From the NCBI RefSeq assembly GCF_001612685.1, contig NZ_BDAY01000042.1:1-64000 (forward strand): 64,000 nt of DNA, given 5' to 3'. Position numbers and translations under genes: made by a program. Below are positions 26,201 to 57,922 of the stretch, one piece after another. Source of the stretch: Nocardia altamirensis NBRC 108246 (GTDB lineage Bacteria; Actinomycetota; Actinomycetes; Mycobacteriales; Mycobacteriaceae). The notes beneath the pieces are model-generated. The model saw only the letters and a program-made list of their open reading frames with translations. It ran no database searches and had not been told where the DNA came from. Each line of letters opens with the position of its first letter. The first letter of the stretch is position 1.

Positions 26201-29184
26201 CCTCGCGCTCCCCGCAGCAGTTCCTGGAACTGCTGGTCGCCGAGCGGGTCACTGTGCTCAATCAGACACCGTCGGCCTTCTATCAGCTGATCGCCGCCGA
26301 CCGCACCGCGCAGCATGCCGCCGAATTCGCTTTACGGCACGTGATTTTCGGTGGCGAAGCCCTGGAGCCGCAGCGCCTCGCCGGATGGTTCGACCGGTAC
26401 CCCGACGGTCCGCGCCTGGTGAACATGTACGGGATCACCGAGACCACGGTGCACGTCTCCTACCGTCCCCTCGACGCGACCACCGGGACCGCGAGCGTAA
26501 TCGGTGGTGCCCTGCCGGGATTGATCGTCCGCGTGCTCGACGACCGGCTGCGGCCGGTACCGGTCGGCGTGCCCGGCGAAATCTATGTCTCCGGTGGGCA
26601 ACTCGCCCGCGGCTACCTGAATCGACCAGCGCTGACCGCGAGCCGATTCGTTGCAGACCCCTACGCGACGGACGGTGCGCCCGCCTATCGGTCCGGTGAC
26701 CTCGCCCGCTGGACACCTGACGGTGATCTGGAATATCTCGGCCGGGCGGATCAGCAGGTCAACCTGCGTGGCTTCCGGATCGAACTCGGCGAGATCGAAG
26801 CGGCGCTGCTCGACGATCCTGCGGTGCGCGAGGCGGTCGTCGTGGTCCGCGCCGACCTGGTGGACGAACCGCGCATCGTCGCCTACGCGGTCCCTGCCGC
26901 AGGCTCTGTCGACATCGCAGGGCTGCGTCATGCGCTCGAGCGTCGGCTGCCGGAACACATGGTGCCTGCCGCGATCGTGCCTGTCGCACGAATCCCGTTG
27001 ACGGTCAACGGGAAACTCGACCAGGCCGCCCTGCCTGCGCCGGTCTTCGAGTCAGCCGTCTATCGCAGGCCCGACACGATGGCCGAGCAGCTCATCGCCG
27101 CCATCTTCGGCGAGGTGCTCGGGGCGGACACGCCGGTGGGTGCGGATGACGACTTCTTCGTCCTCGGCGGGAGCTCGTTGCTGGCGGCCAAGGTGGCCGC
27201 GCGCATCGGGGCCGCGCTGGGGCGAACAGTCAGCGTCCGTGCGATTTTCGACGCGCCATGCGTCGCCGACCTCGCGGCACTGGTGTCCGCGAGCCACGAC
27301 GACGCACGTCCGGTATTGGTGGCAGGCGCACGCCCGGACGGGATCCCGCTGTCGCCCGCGCAGCAACGGATGTGGTTCCTGAACCGATTCGATCGAAACT
27401 CGGTCGCTTACCACATTCCATGGGCATTGCGGGTGTCCGGCGGGCTCGCGGTCGCGGCGTTGCAGGCCGCGATCGGCGACGTGATCGGCAGGCACGAGTC
27501 GCTGCGCACTCGATACCCCGAACTCGACGGTGCGCCGGTGCAAGTGATCCAGCCAGCGGCCGCGGCAGTGCCTGCGCTGTGGCCGGTGCATGTCTCGGAA
27601 GCCGAACTACAGGACCGGATCCGTGACTTCGTCAGCACACCTTTCGATGTGACCGCCGAAGTGCCAGTACGACTTCGCCTCTTCCGGATCAGCGGCGCTG
27701 CCGAGCCGAGCGACTTCGTGCTCGCCGCGGTACTGCACCACATCGCCGCCGACGGCTCGTCGATCGTCCCGTTCGTGCGTGACCTGATGGTCGCCTACAC
27801 GGCGCGATCGGCCGATAGCGCGCCTGACTGGTCGCCACTGGCCGTGCAATACGCCGATTACGCCCTGTGGCAGCGTGCCTTGCTAGGTGCCGACGACGAC
27901 GCCGGATCACTTGGTGCGCAACAGCTCCGGTTCTGGCGGGCGACGCTCGCCGGACTGCCGGACCAGCTGGCCCTGCCCACCGACCGGCCACGCCCGGTCC
28001 GGCAGAGCATGCACGGCGCGAAAGTGCGATTCGCACTGGATGCCGCGCAGCACGCCGCGCTCGTGACGCTCGGCAGGCAGCACGGTGCGACGTTGTTCAT
28101 GGTGGTGCACGCGGCCTTCTCGGTATTGCTCGCCCGGCTGTCGGGTTCCTCGGATATCGCGGTCGGCACGCCGATCGCGGGACGCGGCGTGGCCGAACTC
28201 GATGGCGTCATCGGGATGTTCGTCAACACCCTGGTGTTGCGGACCGAGGTCAGCGACGACGAGTCGTTCGGTGCCATGCTGCGCCGAGTGCGGGCCGCCG
28301 ACGTCGCGGCGTTCGCGCACGCGGACGTGCCGTTCGAGCGCTTGGTCGAGGTGCTGAATCCGGAACGCTCGACGGCCCGTCATCCGCTGTTCCAGGTCGG
28401 CTACTCGTTCCAGAACCACGAGCGGGACGAGCTCCGACTACCCGGCCTCGAGCTCGAGGAGATCGAATTCGACAGTGCGGTGGCGCAATTCGACCTGCAT
28501 CTGTTCGCTGTCGATCGATACCGCCTCGACGGGATGCCCGACGGCATCGATCTGACCCTCGGCTACGCCACCGACCTGTTCGCGGCACCGACGGCGCGGC
28601 GGATCGCAGACCAACTCCGGCTCGTGCTCGAGGCCGCGGTCGCCCGGCCCGACGACGCCGTCGGTCACATCGATGTGCTCGGCGGCGACCGGGATCGAAT
28701 TCTGCGCCAGTGGAACGACACTGCGCATCCGGTCGAGCCTGCGACGCTCGCCGATTTGATCGATACGCAGGTGGCCCGGACGCCGGATGCGGTAGCGCTC
28801 GCAGACGCGGCTACCGGTAGGGAGATTGCCTATCGGGAGTTCGACGCGCAGGTGAATCGGTTGGCGCGCTTGCTGATCGCCACAGGTGTCGGCCCGGAAA
28901 CGACCGTGGTACTCGCGATGCGGCGGTCTATCGATCTGGTTGTCGCTATGTATGCCGTGGTCCGCGCCGGCGGTGCTTATGTGCCGATCGACCCCGATCA
29001 TCCGGTGGACCGCATCGCGCACGTCATAGCGACAGCGGCCCCGGTGGTCGTGCTCACCACGTCTCGCGACGGTGTGCCGATCGAAACAGGAGTTCCCACA
29101 GTAGAAGTCGACCGAGCGGACGCCGGCTACGCGGCGACGGCGAGCGGCGCGGGCGGCTGCGTCCCGAACATCCGGCGTACGTGA
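14272..29184 (+). CDS. NRPS subunit, modules 1-4 and first half of module 5 (5' part of a frameshifted gene)
   Basis: The frame encodes 4970 aa. Domain order is C1-A1-T1, C2-A2-T2, C3-A3-T3, C4-A4-T4, C5-A5(N-terminal part). All C domains carry HHxxxDG (C1 His near residue 154, C2 1235, C3 2351, C4 3425, C5 4489). The carrier serines lie at about 1044, 2167, 3235 and 4302 in LGGNS or LGGSS. No epimerization, methylation or oxidation domain was seen. The start is GTG 14272, with a perfect AGGAGG five bases upstream. C1 resembles the EntF condensation domain, including an HHIVLDG core and TGPVEDLGLNVY, so it may accept an acyl starter. The frame stops within A5, just where the A3 core motif should be. 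The last 13 residues have no A-domain similarity, whereas the -1 frame continues the domain, so this is best read as the 5' part of a longer gene. Confidence 0.93.
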   Translation: MPGTELGGFGARPPEAVAAPTPQTFPLTPAQLGIWYAQQLDPAVPINIAQYVDVRGELEVAVLQQVTVEAAREYESVLVRLGASGGVPYQCVDRGLSVDIPLIDLRTQPDPVAAAHEWMRSDASAPVDLIADRLFAGAVLRVAERRFFWYLRSHHIVLDGYGALTNTMRVAERYTARMRGTEPAAVRPSTLTALLSDELGYRDSARYATDRAHWAEQVAGLDGVTSLDGRTAARAANNLIAGAALPDALVDRLNLLAASQDSTPAVVLLAAFAGYLGGLTDRDEAVLSLPVTARTTAALRRSAGMLSNIVPLRLPVGAATWGELLRATRVAVAGALRHQRFRHEDIRRDAEFGDRPTQRTLFGPLANIMLFRNDLTLGETVGYYHVLSTGPVEDLGLNVYYGERDSVHVDFEANPNLYSADDIARHHTRFVEYLERLLAADAATPVRTVAVTTELELEVSTKMWNATAFDVDAVVSDRGASATLIALFEAQAARTPRSIALRCAGAEDLTYAELSVRSNRLARQLISRGVGPETVVAVHLRRSPELVIAIYAILAAGGAYLPLDPDHPADRIAHILGTARPLCVLTAVAAELPELAGIAAVPVDRIAGDYGADRVSDHERTVTLRPEHPAYVIFTSGSTGLPKGVAVTNEAIVNRLVWMQETYRLSAEDVVLQKTPATFDVSVWEFFWPLQIGATLVLAAPDGHRDPGYLRGVIAEYGVTTVHFVPSMLEAFLANHDFARRTSLRSVFASGEALPASLAQRLRVLTGARLHNLYGPTEAAVDVTFHEVADTDTLSVPIGAPVFNTRLYVLDSRLRPVAVGAPGELYLSGVQLARGYLARSGLTAARFVANPFGGPDGAHARMYRTGDLVRWVPASRSDSTSSAGLTPSRPTDGVLEYLGRTDFQVKLRGLRIELGEIESVLGAVDSVVRAVVLVRDDAGVGEQLVAYVVESEPDSVRAAQLRSAAARALPSYMVPAAYVVLDALPVTASGKLDRSALPAPVRAAAAYRAPTTPTEQAVARVFGEVLGRERVGRDDDFFALGGNSLVATQVAARLGADLGCLLGVRELFTATTVAELAELIEQADGAGGAPMVAQLRVRPRPPLVPLSPAQQRIWFLNRFEQAGAAYNMPFVVRLRGAVDLGALRRALDDVVVRHEVLRTIFPALLPGEATGAAARQVVLSVAAAGGAPESIGADDLAAELAAFAGLGFDLTSEIPIRARIFAVNDGTCALALVLHHIAADGLSLRVLARDVMTAYQARLRDVAPEWTPLPVQYADYSLWQRELLGSSTDPAAQLSGQLSYWTQALADAPDQLELPTDRPRPAVASGRGAVFGFELPAQVRTGIATVARGNGVSTFMVLHAALAALLARLSGSSDIVIGTPVAGRGDRALDDLVGMFVNTLVLRTPVDRNATFAALLARVREADLAALGHAELPFEQLVEAINPPRSQARHPLFQVMLAYDNAEPIEFELPGLSAGTSTLDTGVTKFDLQLTVTDSPTVSAGSAVTHDFAGAGLGEGPASAGINAEFTYATDLFDEATIADYAQWFLRFLRAIIDDIDLVVADLPLLDAAGTRRAVERGRDPRRANDGILLAAFEAQVRRTPHAIAVVDGDRTRTYAELSADVNRLARRLIRAGVGPEDRVVLGMRRSLELVVAAYAVLAAGAAYVPVDPDQPSVRLAHIVSSAQPICVLTRSADGWALDVDVVDGVGSATGDIGSVPGGAVLTIDAVDDAAYSSVPIRDRERRGPLRSANTAYVLFTSGSTGEPKGVAVSHASVVNQVAWIAGEYGIGPRDVVLFKTPATFDVSVWELFAPLMRGARVVIAEHDGHKDTAYLADTIAAQGVTMTSFVPSMLTVFATAVSPRAITSLRTVLVAGEAMTGEAAAAFRAVSRASLHNLYGPTEFTVHATHAPIAEASRGPVPIGRPVLAGHALVLDQRLRPVPDTMVGELYLSGIQVARGYHGRADLSAERFVANPFGPPGARMYRTGDLVRHTRTDELEYLGRADFQVKVRGQRIELGDIEAALLALDEVLAAAVRVFAHPAGELLVAYVVEHGAVQPVGRDAAAATCQGGTQAVGRTSPELGARLAERLRAVLPSYMVPTAYVPLAAMPLSGAGKLDRRRLPDPVLVAGVFREPGTRVERIVAEVFGRVLGVDRVGLDDDFFALGGNSLVATQIAARIAGALDIEVPVRTLFEHPIVGGLAARLDAAGDGTARADLVAAERPERIPLSYAQQRMWFIQQFDTDSVANNLVAAVRLRGALDHSVLVAAVTDVFARHEVLRTSYPATEGVPCQLVWAVSDLAVVLDPEPVEAGQLRARLDVEAAIPFQVELAPPVRLTLLRTDFDEHVLVVAMHHLSADGWSLAPLTRDLMRAYAARRDGVAPDWAPLSVQYADYTLWQRATLGVEDDPESLLARQIQYWSAELAGFPDVLALPADRPRPASMSGRGARYGFTIEGRTHRRLREIAAAANASLFMVCHAAFATLLAKLSGQRDIALGTPVAGRGAQALDELVGMFVNTLVLRAEIRQELPFDALVAAVRAGDLAAFAHAEVPFERLVEVLRPPRTAARHPLFQVMLDFQHTARTTIELAGLEATQLDIDTNTAKFDLQLTLAESADGIAAVFEYATDLFDAATVEAFATRLRLVLDVVVADPTVVVGDIDLLTAAERTLLLRSWNATSVDLDALLSAPACSATLSSMFEVQVARTPDAVAVTSDAQLTYAEFSARVNRLARLLISVGVGPDSPVALGLRRSMELVIGMYAVSVAGGAYVPLDPDHPVDRTRAVLETASPVCVLTTSRDSHRPLGDFAELVLDELDLCGYPDGPVTDSERRAPLRPSNTAYVIFTSGSTGRPKGVAVSHAAIVNRLAWMQAEYGLSDADAVLQKTPATFDVSVWEFFWPLQVGARLVVARPDGHRDPAYLADLVAREQITVIHFVPSMLAAFTNALTDAAGKAESAAVQCDSLRLVFSSGEALPYESARRLRAVTDAAVHNLYGPTEAAVDVTFHEVVDTDSGTVPIGVPVFNTQVYVLDSRLQPVPACVVGELYLAGRQLARGYVGRPDLTGDRFVANPFGAGERMYRTGDLVTWNAHGELEYLGRTDFQVKLRGLRIELGDVEAALAAMPSIAHAVVVLRADTAAGEHLVAYVVPSAALDLDVVRDDLAKRLPAYMVPTAFVVLDELPVNASGKLDRPALPPPVFESAEFRAPLTPVQRIVAALYTDILGVARVGLDDDFFALGGNSLTATQVVARLGAAVDAQLAVRSLFDAPTVAALAEHAEAAQGRGGRAVLHPRSRPERIPLAPAQQRMWFLNRYLADEQDGPGDAVDNIPVALRLSGPLDIAALAAAFVDVVHRHETLRTVYPDGPDGPEQAIVPVAQSVPALAVRHVTESELAERLSELAATIFDLTRETPVRAVLFAVSDTEHVLALVVHHIAADGWSLGPLARDLMAAYTARRSGGVPSWSALPVQYADYTLWQRDFADVDRQLDFWRHALDGLPDQLDLPADRPRPAVTSYRGATHRLRVDSDLHSELGELARKRETTLFSTVHAALVVLLARLSGSSDIAIGTPVAGRGDAALDHLVGMFVNTVVLRTTVDSRARFETVLDAVRDQDIDALSHAEVPFDHLVEVLAPTRAKHRHPLFQVALTFQNFALAPCEIADLHVQSCLIDAAAAKFDLQFTVLEANDRDGRADGMDIEITYATDLFDPETIAVLGRRFTQVLAAVAADPTVVLGDIQLLSAEEQHRALYEWASTGADRAGTPGTLADRFTKAAAVDPGAIAVTAAGRTVSYAELDAWSNRVARRLIAAGVGPETLVAVALPRSVELVVALLAVVKAGGGYLPIDPAYPADRIEYILDDARPICAVTSAATELAPGWFGGPVLDVDAMDAAAIDGAPITDADRRAPLDGADTAYVIYTSGSTGKPKGVVVPQHNVLRLLDNAQPHFGFGPSDVWTLFHSYAFDFSVWELWGALLHGGRLVVVDYYTSRSPQQFLELLVAERVTVLNQTPSAFYQLIAADRTAQHAAEFALRHVIFGGEALEPQRLAGWFDRYPDGPRLVNMYGITETTVHVSYRPLDATTGTASVIGGALPGLIVRVLDDRLRPVPVGVPGEIYVSGGQLARGYLNRPALTASRFVADPYATDGAPAYRSGDLARWTPDGDLEYLGRADQQVNLRGFRIELGEIEAALLDDPAVREAVVVVRADLVDEPRIVAYAVPAAGSVDIAGLRHALERRLPEHMVPAAIVPVARIPLTVNGKLDQAALPAPVFESAVYRRPDTMAEQLIAAIFGEVLGADTPVGADDDFFVLGGSSLLAAKVAARIGAALGRTVSVRAIFDAPCVADLAALVSASHDDARPVLVAGARPDGIPLSPAQQRMWFLNRFDRNSVAYHIPWALRVSGGLAVAALQAAIGDVIGRHESLRTRYPELDGAPVQVIQPAAAAVPALWPVHVSEAELQDRIRDFVSTPFDVTAEVPVRLRLFRISGAAEPSDFVLAAVLHHIAADGSSIVPFVRDLMVAYTARSADSAPDWSPLAVQYADYALWQRALLGADDDAGSLGAQQLRFWRATLAGLPDQLALPTDRPRPVRQSMHGAKVRFALDAAQHAALVTLGRQHGATLFMVVHAAFSVLLARLSGSSDIAVGTPIAGRGVAELDGVIGMFVNTLVLRTEVSDDESFGAMLRRVRAADVAAFAHADVPFERLVEVLNPERSTARHPLFQVGYSFQNHERDELRLPGLELEEIEFDSAVAQFDLHLFAVDRYRLDGMPDGIDLTLGYATDLFAAPTARRIADQLRLVLEAAVARPDDAVGHIDVLGGDRDRILRQWNDTAHPVEPATLADLIDTQVARTPDAVALADAATGREIAYREFDAQVNRLARLLIATGVGPETTVVLAMRRSIDLVVAMYAVVRAGGAYVPIDPDHPVDRIAHVIATAAPVVVLTTSRDGVPIETGVPTVEVDRADAGYAATASGAGGCVPNIRRT
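14341..17515 (+). other. NRPS module 1 (C-A-T), predicted Ser
   Basis: The starter-type condensation domain is EntF-like. The adenylation domain begins near 15661, with core IFTSGSTG near 16168. By-eye pocket residues are D V W H F S L V D plus the usual Lys, a known serine code. The carrier serine codon is at 17401. Confidence 0.75.
17581..20890 (+). other. NRPS module 2 (C-A-T), substrate unknown
   Basis: The C domain has an HHIAADG core at 17974. The A domain starts near 19021; pocket residues read D V W S L A L V H, which I do not recognise. The carrier serine codon is at 20770. The next C domain follows directly, with no epimerization domain. Confidence 0.65.
20941..24090 (+). other. 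NRPS module 3 (C-A-T), predicted Ser
   Basis: The C domain core HHLSADG lies at 21322. The A domain starts near 22282, with pocket D V W H F S L V D, identical to module 1. The carrier serine codon is at 23974. Confidence 0.75.
24145..27290 (+). other. NRPS module 4 (C-A-T), predicted Thr
   Basis: The C core HHIAADG lies at 24544. The A domain starts near 25498, with the distinctive FDFSVWELWG block; pocket residues D F W N I G M V H match the standard threonine code. The carrier motif is LGGSS with the serine codon at 27175. Confidence 0.8.
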
Positions 29185-30480
29185 TCTTCACCTCCGGCTC
29201 GACCGGCCTGCCCAAGGGGGTCACCGTCCCGCACTCGGCGGTCGTGCACCAACTCGCCTGGCTGCGTGCACGGTTCGCGCTCGGGCCGGACGATCAGGTG
29301 CTGCTGAAGACTCCGGCTACCTTCGACCTGTCTGTGTGGGAGTTCTGGTCTCCCTTGGTGACCGGCGGCCGATTGATCGTCACCGAGCCGGGCGTCGAAC
29401 GCGACCCGGATCGGTTGCGCGCGGTGCTCGAGCGCCACCGCGTCACGACACTGCACGCGGTGCCGTCGCTGATCGGCATGCTCCTGGCCGCGACACCCGA
29501 TGCCCCGCTGCCGGATTCGCTGCGCCAGGTGCTCGCCATCGGTGAGGCGCTGTCACCGGCGACGGCGCTCGAGTTCCGGCGCCGGACGTCGGCTCGGCTG
29601 TTCAATCTCTACGGTCCCACCGAGACGGCGGTATCGATCACGGCATTCCCGGTGGGTGCGGACGCTGGACCGACAGTGCCGATCGGTGCGCTCGCCTGGA
29701 ACAGCAGTGGCTACGTGCTCGATCGGCGGCTGCGACCGGTGCCGGTGGGTGTTTCCGGCGAGTTGTATTTGGCTGGTGCGCAGTTGGCGCGCGGATACCA
29801 GGGCCGACCGGCGCTCACCGCCGACCGATTCGTGGCCGACCCCTTCGCCTCCGGCCGGATGTACCGCACCGGCGACATCGTGCGCTGGCTGCCGGACGGC
29901 ACGCTCGACTACCTGGCGCGCGCCGATTTCCAGGTGCAGATCGGCGGCTTCCGGATCGAGCTCGGCGAGGTGGAGACCGCGCTGCTGCGGCACGAGGGCG
30001 TGCGGTCCGCCGTCGCGGTGGCCGTTGCGGACGAACAGTCCGGCGCCCGCCTCGTCGCCTATGTCGCGATGCCGCGGCGAACGGCGAACGAGCACACCGA
30101 ATGTGCCGCAGCGCTGCGCACGGCCCTAGCGACCGAGCTACCTGCCTACATGGTGCCCGCCGCGGTGGTCGTGCTGGAGTCGCTGCCGCTCAACGCCCAT
30201 GGCAAGGTCGATCGTGCGCGCTTGCCTGACCCGGTGTTCGCCGCCGCTGCCTTTGTCGCTCCGGTGACTGAGCTGGAGAAGTTGGTCGCGTCCGCCTTTG
30301 CCGAGGTGATCGACACTGCGGCACCAGGGTTGGACAGTGCGCCAGGTCTGGCGGACGACTTCTTCGCGCTCGGCGGCAATTCCTTGCTGGCTACCCGGAT
30401 GGCCGCCCGGTTGAGTGCGTCGCTCGGCACGCACGTGCCGGTCTCCGCGGTGTTCGCGGCGCCGACGGTCGGTGCACTCG
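27343..30480 (+). other. NRPS module 5 (C-A-T), interrupted by frameshift
   Basis: The C domain (HH core at 27736) and the first part of A5 (from 28711) are in the first frame. The A3 motif onward and the carrier (serine codon 30381) are in the second. Pocket residues D L W H L I L V S differ at one position from module 13. The C domains of modules 5 and 13 are also alike. Confidence 0.7.
29125..29184 (+). other. Net -1 frameshift inside adenylation domain 5
   Basis: Frame 1 reads VEVDRADAGYAA up to about 29136. From 29142 the other frame reads ERRGRLRPEHPAYV and runs straight into IFTSGSTG. The combined span 14272-32219 is 17948 bases, two more than a multiple of three, so one missing base (or two extra) restores a single frame. 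The sequence here is a GC-rich near-repeat of GCG/GGC units, where an indel could arise in the cell or in sequencing. Confidence 0.9.
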
Positions 30481-32218
30481 CCGAGCACCTCGCGGCCATG
30501 GATCGCGCCGAGGCTCGTCCCGCGCTGTTGCGCCGGACCGAAACCACCCCGGCGGCGTTGTCGCCTGCGCAGCAACGGATGTGGGTGGTGAACCGGCTGG
30601 CACCGGATTCCGCGGCGTACAACATCCCCGTGGCATTGCGCCTCACGGGTGCGCTGGACATCGCCGCATTGACGGCGGCGCTCACGGATATCCTCGACCG
30701 GCACGAAACACTGCGCACCCGGTACCCGGACACGGCCGACGGTCCAGTCCAAGAGGTCCTACCGGCGACCGCGCTGCCCCTCGCACTTGCCCCGGTGGCC
30801 GTCACACAGGCCGAGATTGCCGGGCGCATCGGCGAATTCGTGTCCACCGGATTCGATATCACGACGGCACCACCAGTACGGGCCCGCCTCTTCGCGGTGG
30901 ACACGGCCGAGCACGTCCTCGTGGTAGTGCTGCACCACATCAGCGCCGACGGCTACTCGGTGGGTCCGATGACGCGTGATCTGATGCGTGCCTACGTCGC
31001 TCGCTCGGCCGGCCATACGCCCGACTGGCTGCCGCTCGAAATCCAGTACTCGGATTACAGTGCCTGGCAACACGAGCTACTCGGATCGACGGATGACCCG
31101 ACCAGCCTGGCCGCCCGCCAGCTCGACTATTGGCGGCGGGAACTGGCAGGCAGCCCCGATCTGCTCGCGCTCCCGACCGACCGCCGACGTACCGCACGCG
31201 GCTATAGGCCTTGCGATGCAGTCGAATTCGACGTCGATGCCGAGCTCACCGCGCGGCTTGCCGACCTCGCCCGCGAGCACGGCACCACGCTGTTCACGGT
31301 CGTGCACAGCGCGTTCGCTGTGCTGCTCGCCAAGCTCACCGCCACGACCGACATCGCCATCGGCGCACCGGTCGCTGGGCGCGGTGCGCGCGAGCTCGAC
31401 GACCTGATCGGGATGTTCGTCAACACCGTGGTGCTACGCACCGAGGTCGACCCGCGGGCAGGCTTCCTCGACCTGCTCCGACAGGCGCGTGCGCGGGACA
31501 TGGCCGCGCTCACGCACGCGGACGTGCCGTTCGAGCAGGTAGTCGATGCCATCGGCCGCCAGCGATCCGGTGCCGCCTCGCCGTTGTTTCAGGTGCTGCT
31601 CACCTTCCAGAACCTGCCGAGTAGCACCGTCGCGCTGCCAGGACTCGACGTCGAGGCACTCGACTTGGCACTCGACGAGGCGAAGTTCGATCTCCAGCTG
31701 ACGGCCGTCGAGCGCTTCGGCCGCGACAGCGTGCGCACCGGACTCGACCTCGTATTCGGCTATGCCGCCGACATTTTCGAGGCGGCGACGGTGCGGGCGT
31801 TCGCCGAACGCCTGCTTCGGGTGCTGACCGTGGTGGCCGCGGATCCGGAGATCCCGATCCGCGCGATCGACATCCGCATCGCCGCCGAACGCGCGCCGCG
31901 CTACGGCACCCCCGCGGATCTCCCGGCCCTCATCTCGACGGTCGCACGCGTGAGACCGGACGCTGTCGCGTTCACGCACGGTGCGCGCACGGTCTCCTAC
32001 GGCGAGCTCGACGCCAAGCTCGCCACGGTCGGCAAGGCCATGGGTGCGGTGGCTAAACCGGAAGCCCTGCTGAATGTTTCGCTCGCCGGGCTGGTGCCCG
32101 GCATCCTCGCCGCGCTCGGCGGTGGCGGTCTCGCGGCGCTGCTGCTGACCCTGCTCGCCGAAACGCGTGCGGTGCTCGCCGACCTGGCGTCGGCAGTCGA
32201 TTCGGAAGGAAACAGCTG

Positions 32219-32219
<1 letters not shown>
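29181..32219 (+). CDS. NRPS, remainder of module 5 and C domain of module 6 (3' part of the frameshifted gene)
   Basis: The frame encodes 1012 aa if read from GTG 29181, which is really the Val of the A3 core motif (VIFTSGSTG). There is no ribosome binding site and the domain is decapitated, so an independent start is unlikely even though GTG overlaps the upstream TGA by four bases. Contents are the rest of A5, T5 (carrier serine at residue 401, motif FFALGGNS), C6 (HHISADG near residue 585), and a final segment of about 105 residues resembling only the first part of an A domain (DLPALISTVARVRPDAVAF, TVSYGELDAKLA). It ends at 32219 in TGATG, sharing one base with the next start. It must pair with the A6 domain of the next protein. 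Confidence 0.88.
31902..32216 (+). other. C-terminal truncated A-domain-like segment (possible docking element)
   Basis: About 105 residues follow C6 and align with the opening of an A domain only (YG, DLPALI, TVA, P, A, H, SYGELDAKLA), then drift into an Ala/Leu-rich tail. The start of the next protein aligns with it across about 90 residues. No A-domain core motif beyond the first is present. Confidence 0.6.
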
Positions 32220-57526
<25,307 letters not shown>

Positions 57527-57573
57527 CCGAAATCCCCTGAGGGTGCGGAGAACCCCCGAATCCACCCATATCG

Positions 57574-57620
57574 GCGGGGTGTGCCGGTTCACATCCCCCC
57601 TGCCGACCGGCACACCCCGC
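57574..57620. terminator. Strong hairpin ending the NRPS transcript
   Basis: GCGGGGTGTGCCGGT (57574-57588) pairs perfectly over 15 bases with ACCGGCACACCCCGC (57606-57620), with a 17-base C-rich loop. It lies 48 bases after the NRPS stop. Confidence 0.75.
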
Positions 57621-57662
57621 CCCCTACTCGTACTTCGCTGCGCCCCAGTGCATCATGGACGT

Positions 57663-57824
57663 ATGACGAATCAACGGATCACCCCCACGCTGCAGGAGAC
57701 GTTGATCCAAGCCGCCAACCGCTGGCAGGCCGGACGCCCGACACCCGCACAAACACAACAGATCAGCGGCTGGCTGAACGCGATCATGCACCGCGGCAGG
57801 CCGCAAGAAGCCGCGAACTCCTAG
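57663..57824 (+). CDS. Small hypothetical protein (53 aa)
   Basis: ATG 57663 opens a 53-codon frame with no recognised family: QRITPTLQETLIQAANRWQA, then a Gln-rich middle and NAIMHRGRPQ. Predicted mainly helical and soluble. The ribosome binding site is weak (GGAC), and it sits right after the NRPS terminator hairpin. It does not overlap the convergent XRE regulator gene. It may be a real small gene or a chance frame. Confidence 0.35.
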   Translation: MTNQRITPTLQETLIQAANRWQAGRPTPAQTQQISGWLNAIMHRGRPQEAANS

Positions 57825-57922
57825 CGCCACAGCGGCGCCGACGGCCGACCCACCGCCGACCTCACCGATCGGCAACGCCACCGGTGAGGGGTCGAGCGAG
57901 CCGGTCGTCGAATGGTGCTCCG

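Noticed and set aside
29181..29184. GTGA overlap as a genuine coupled start for a separate 1012-aa NRPS protein
   Set aside because: The GTG is the Val of the A3 core motif, there is no ribosome binding site, and the A-domain start is left in the other frame. A frameshift explains it better.
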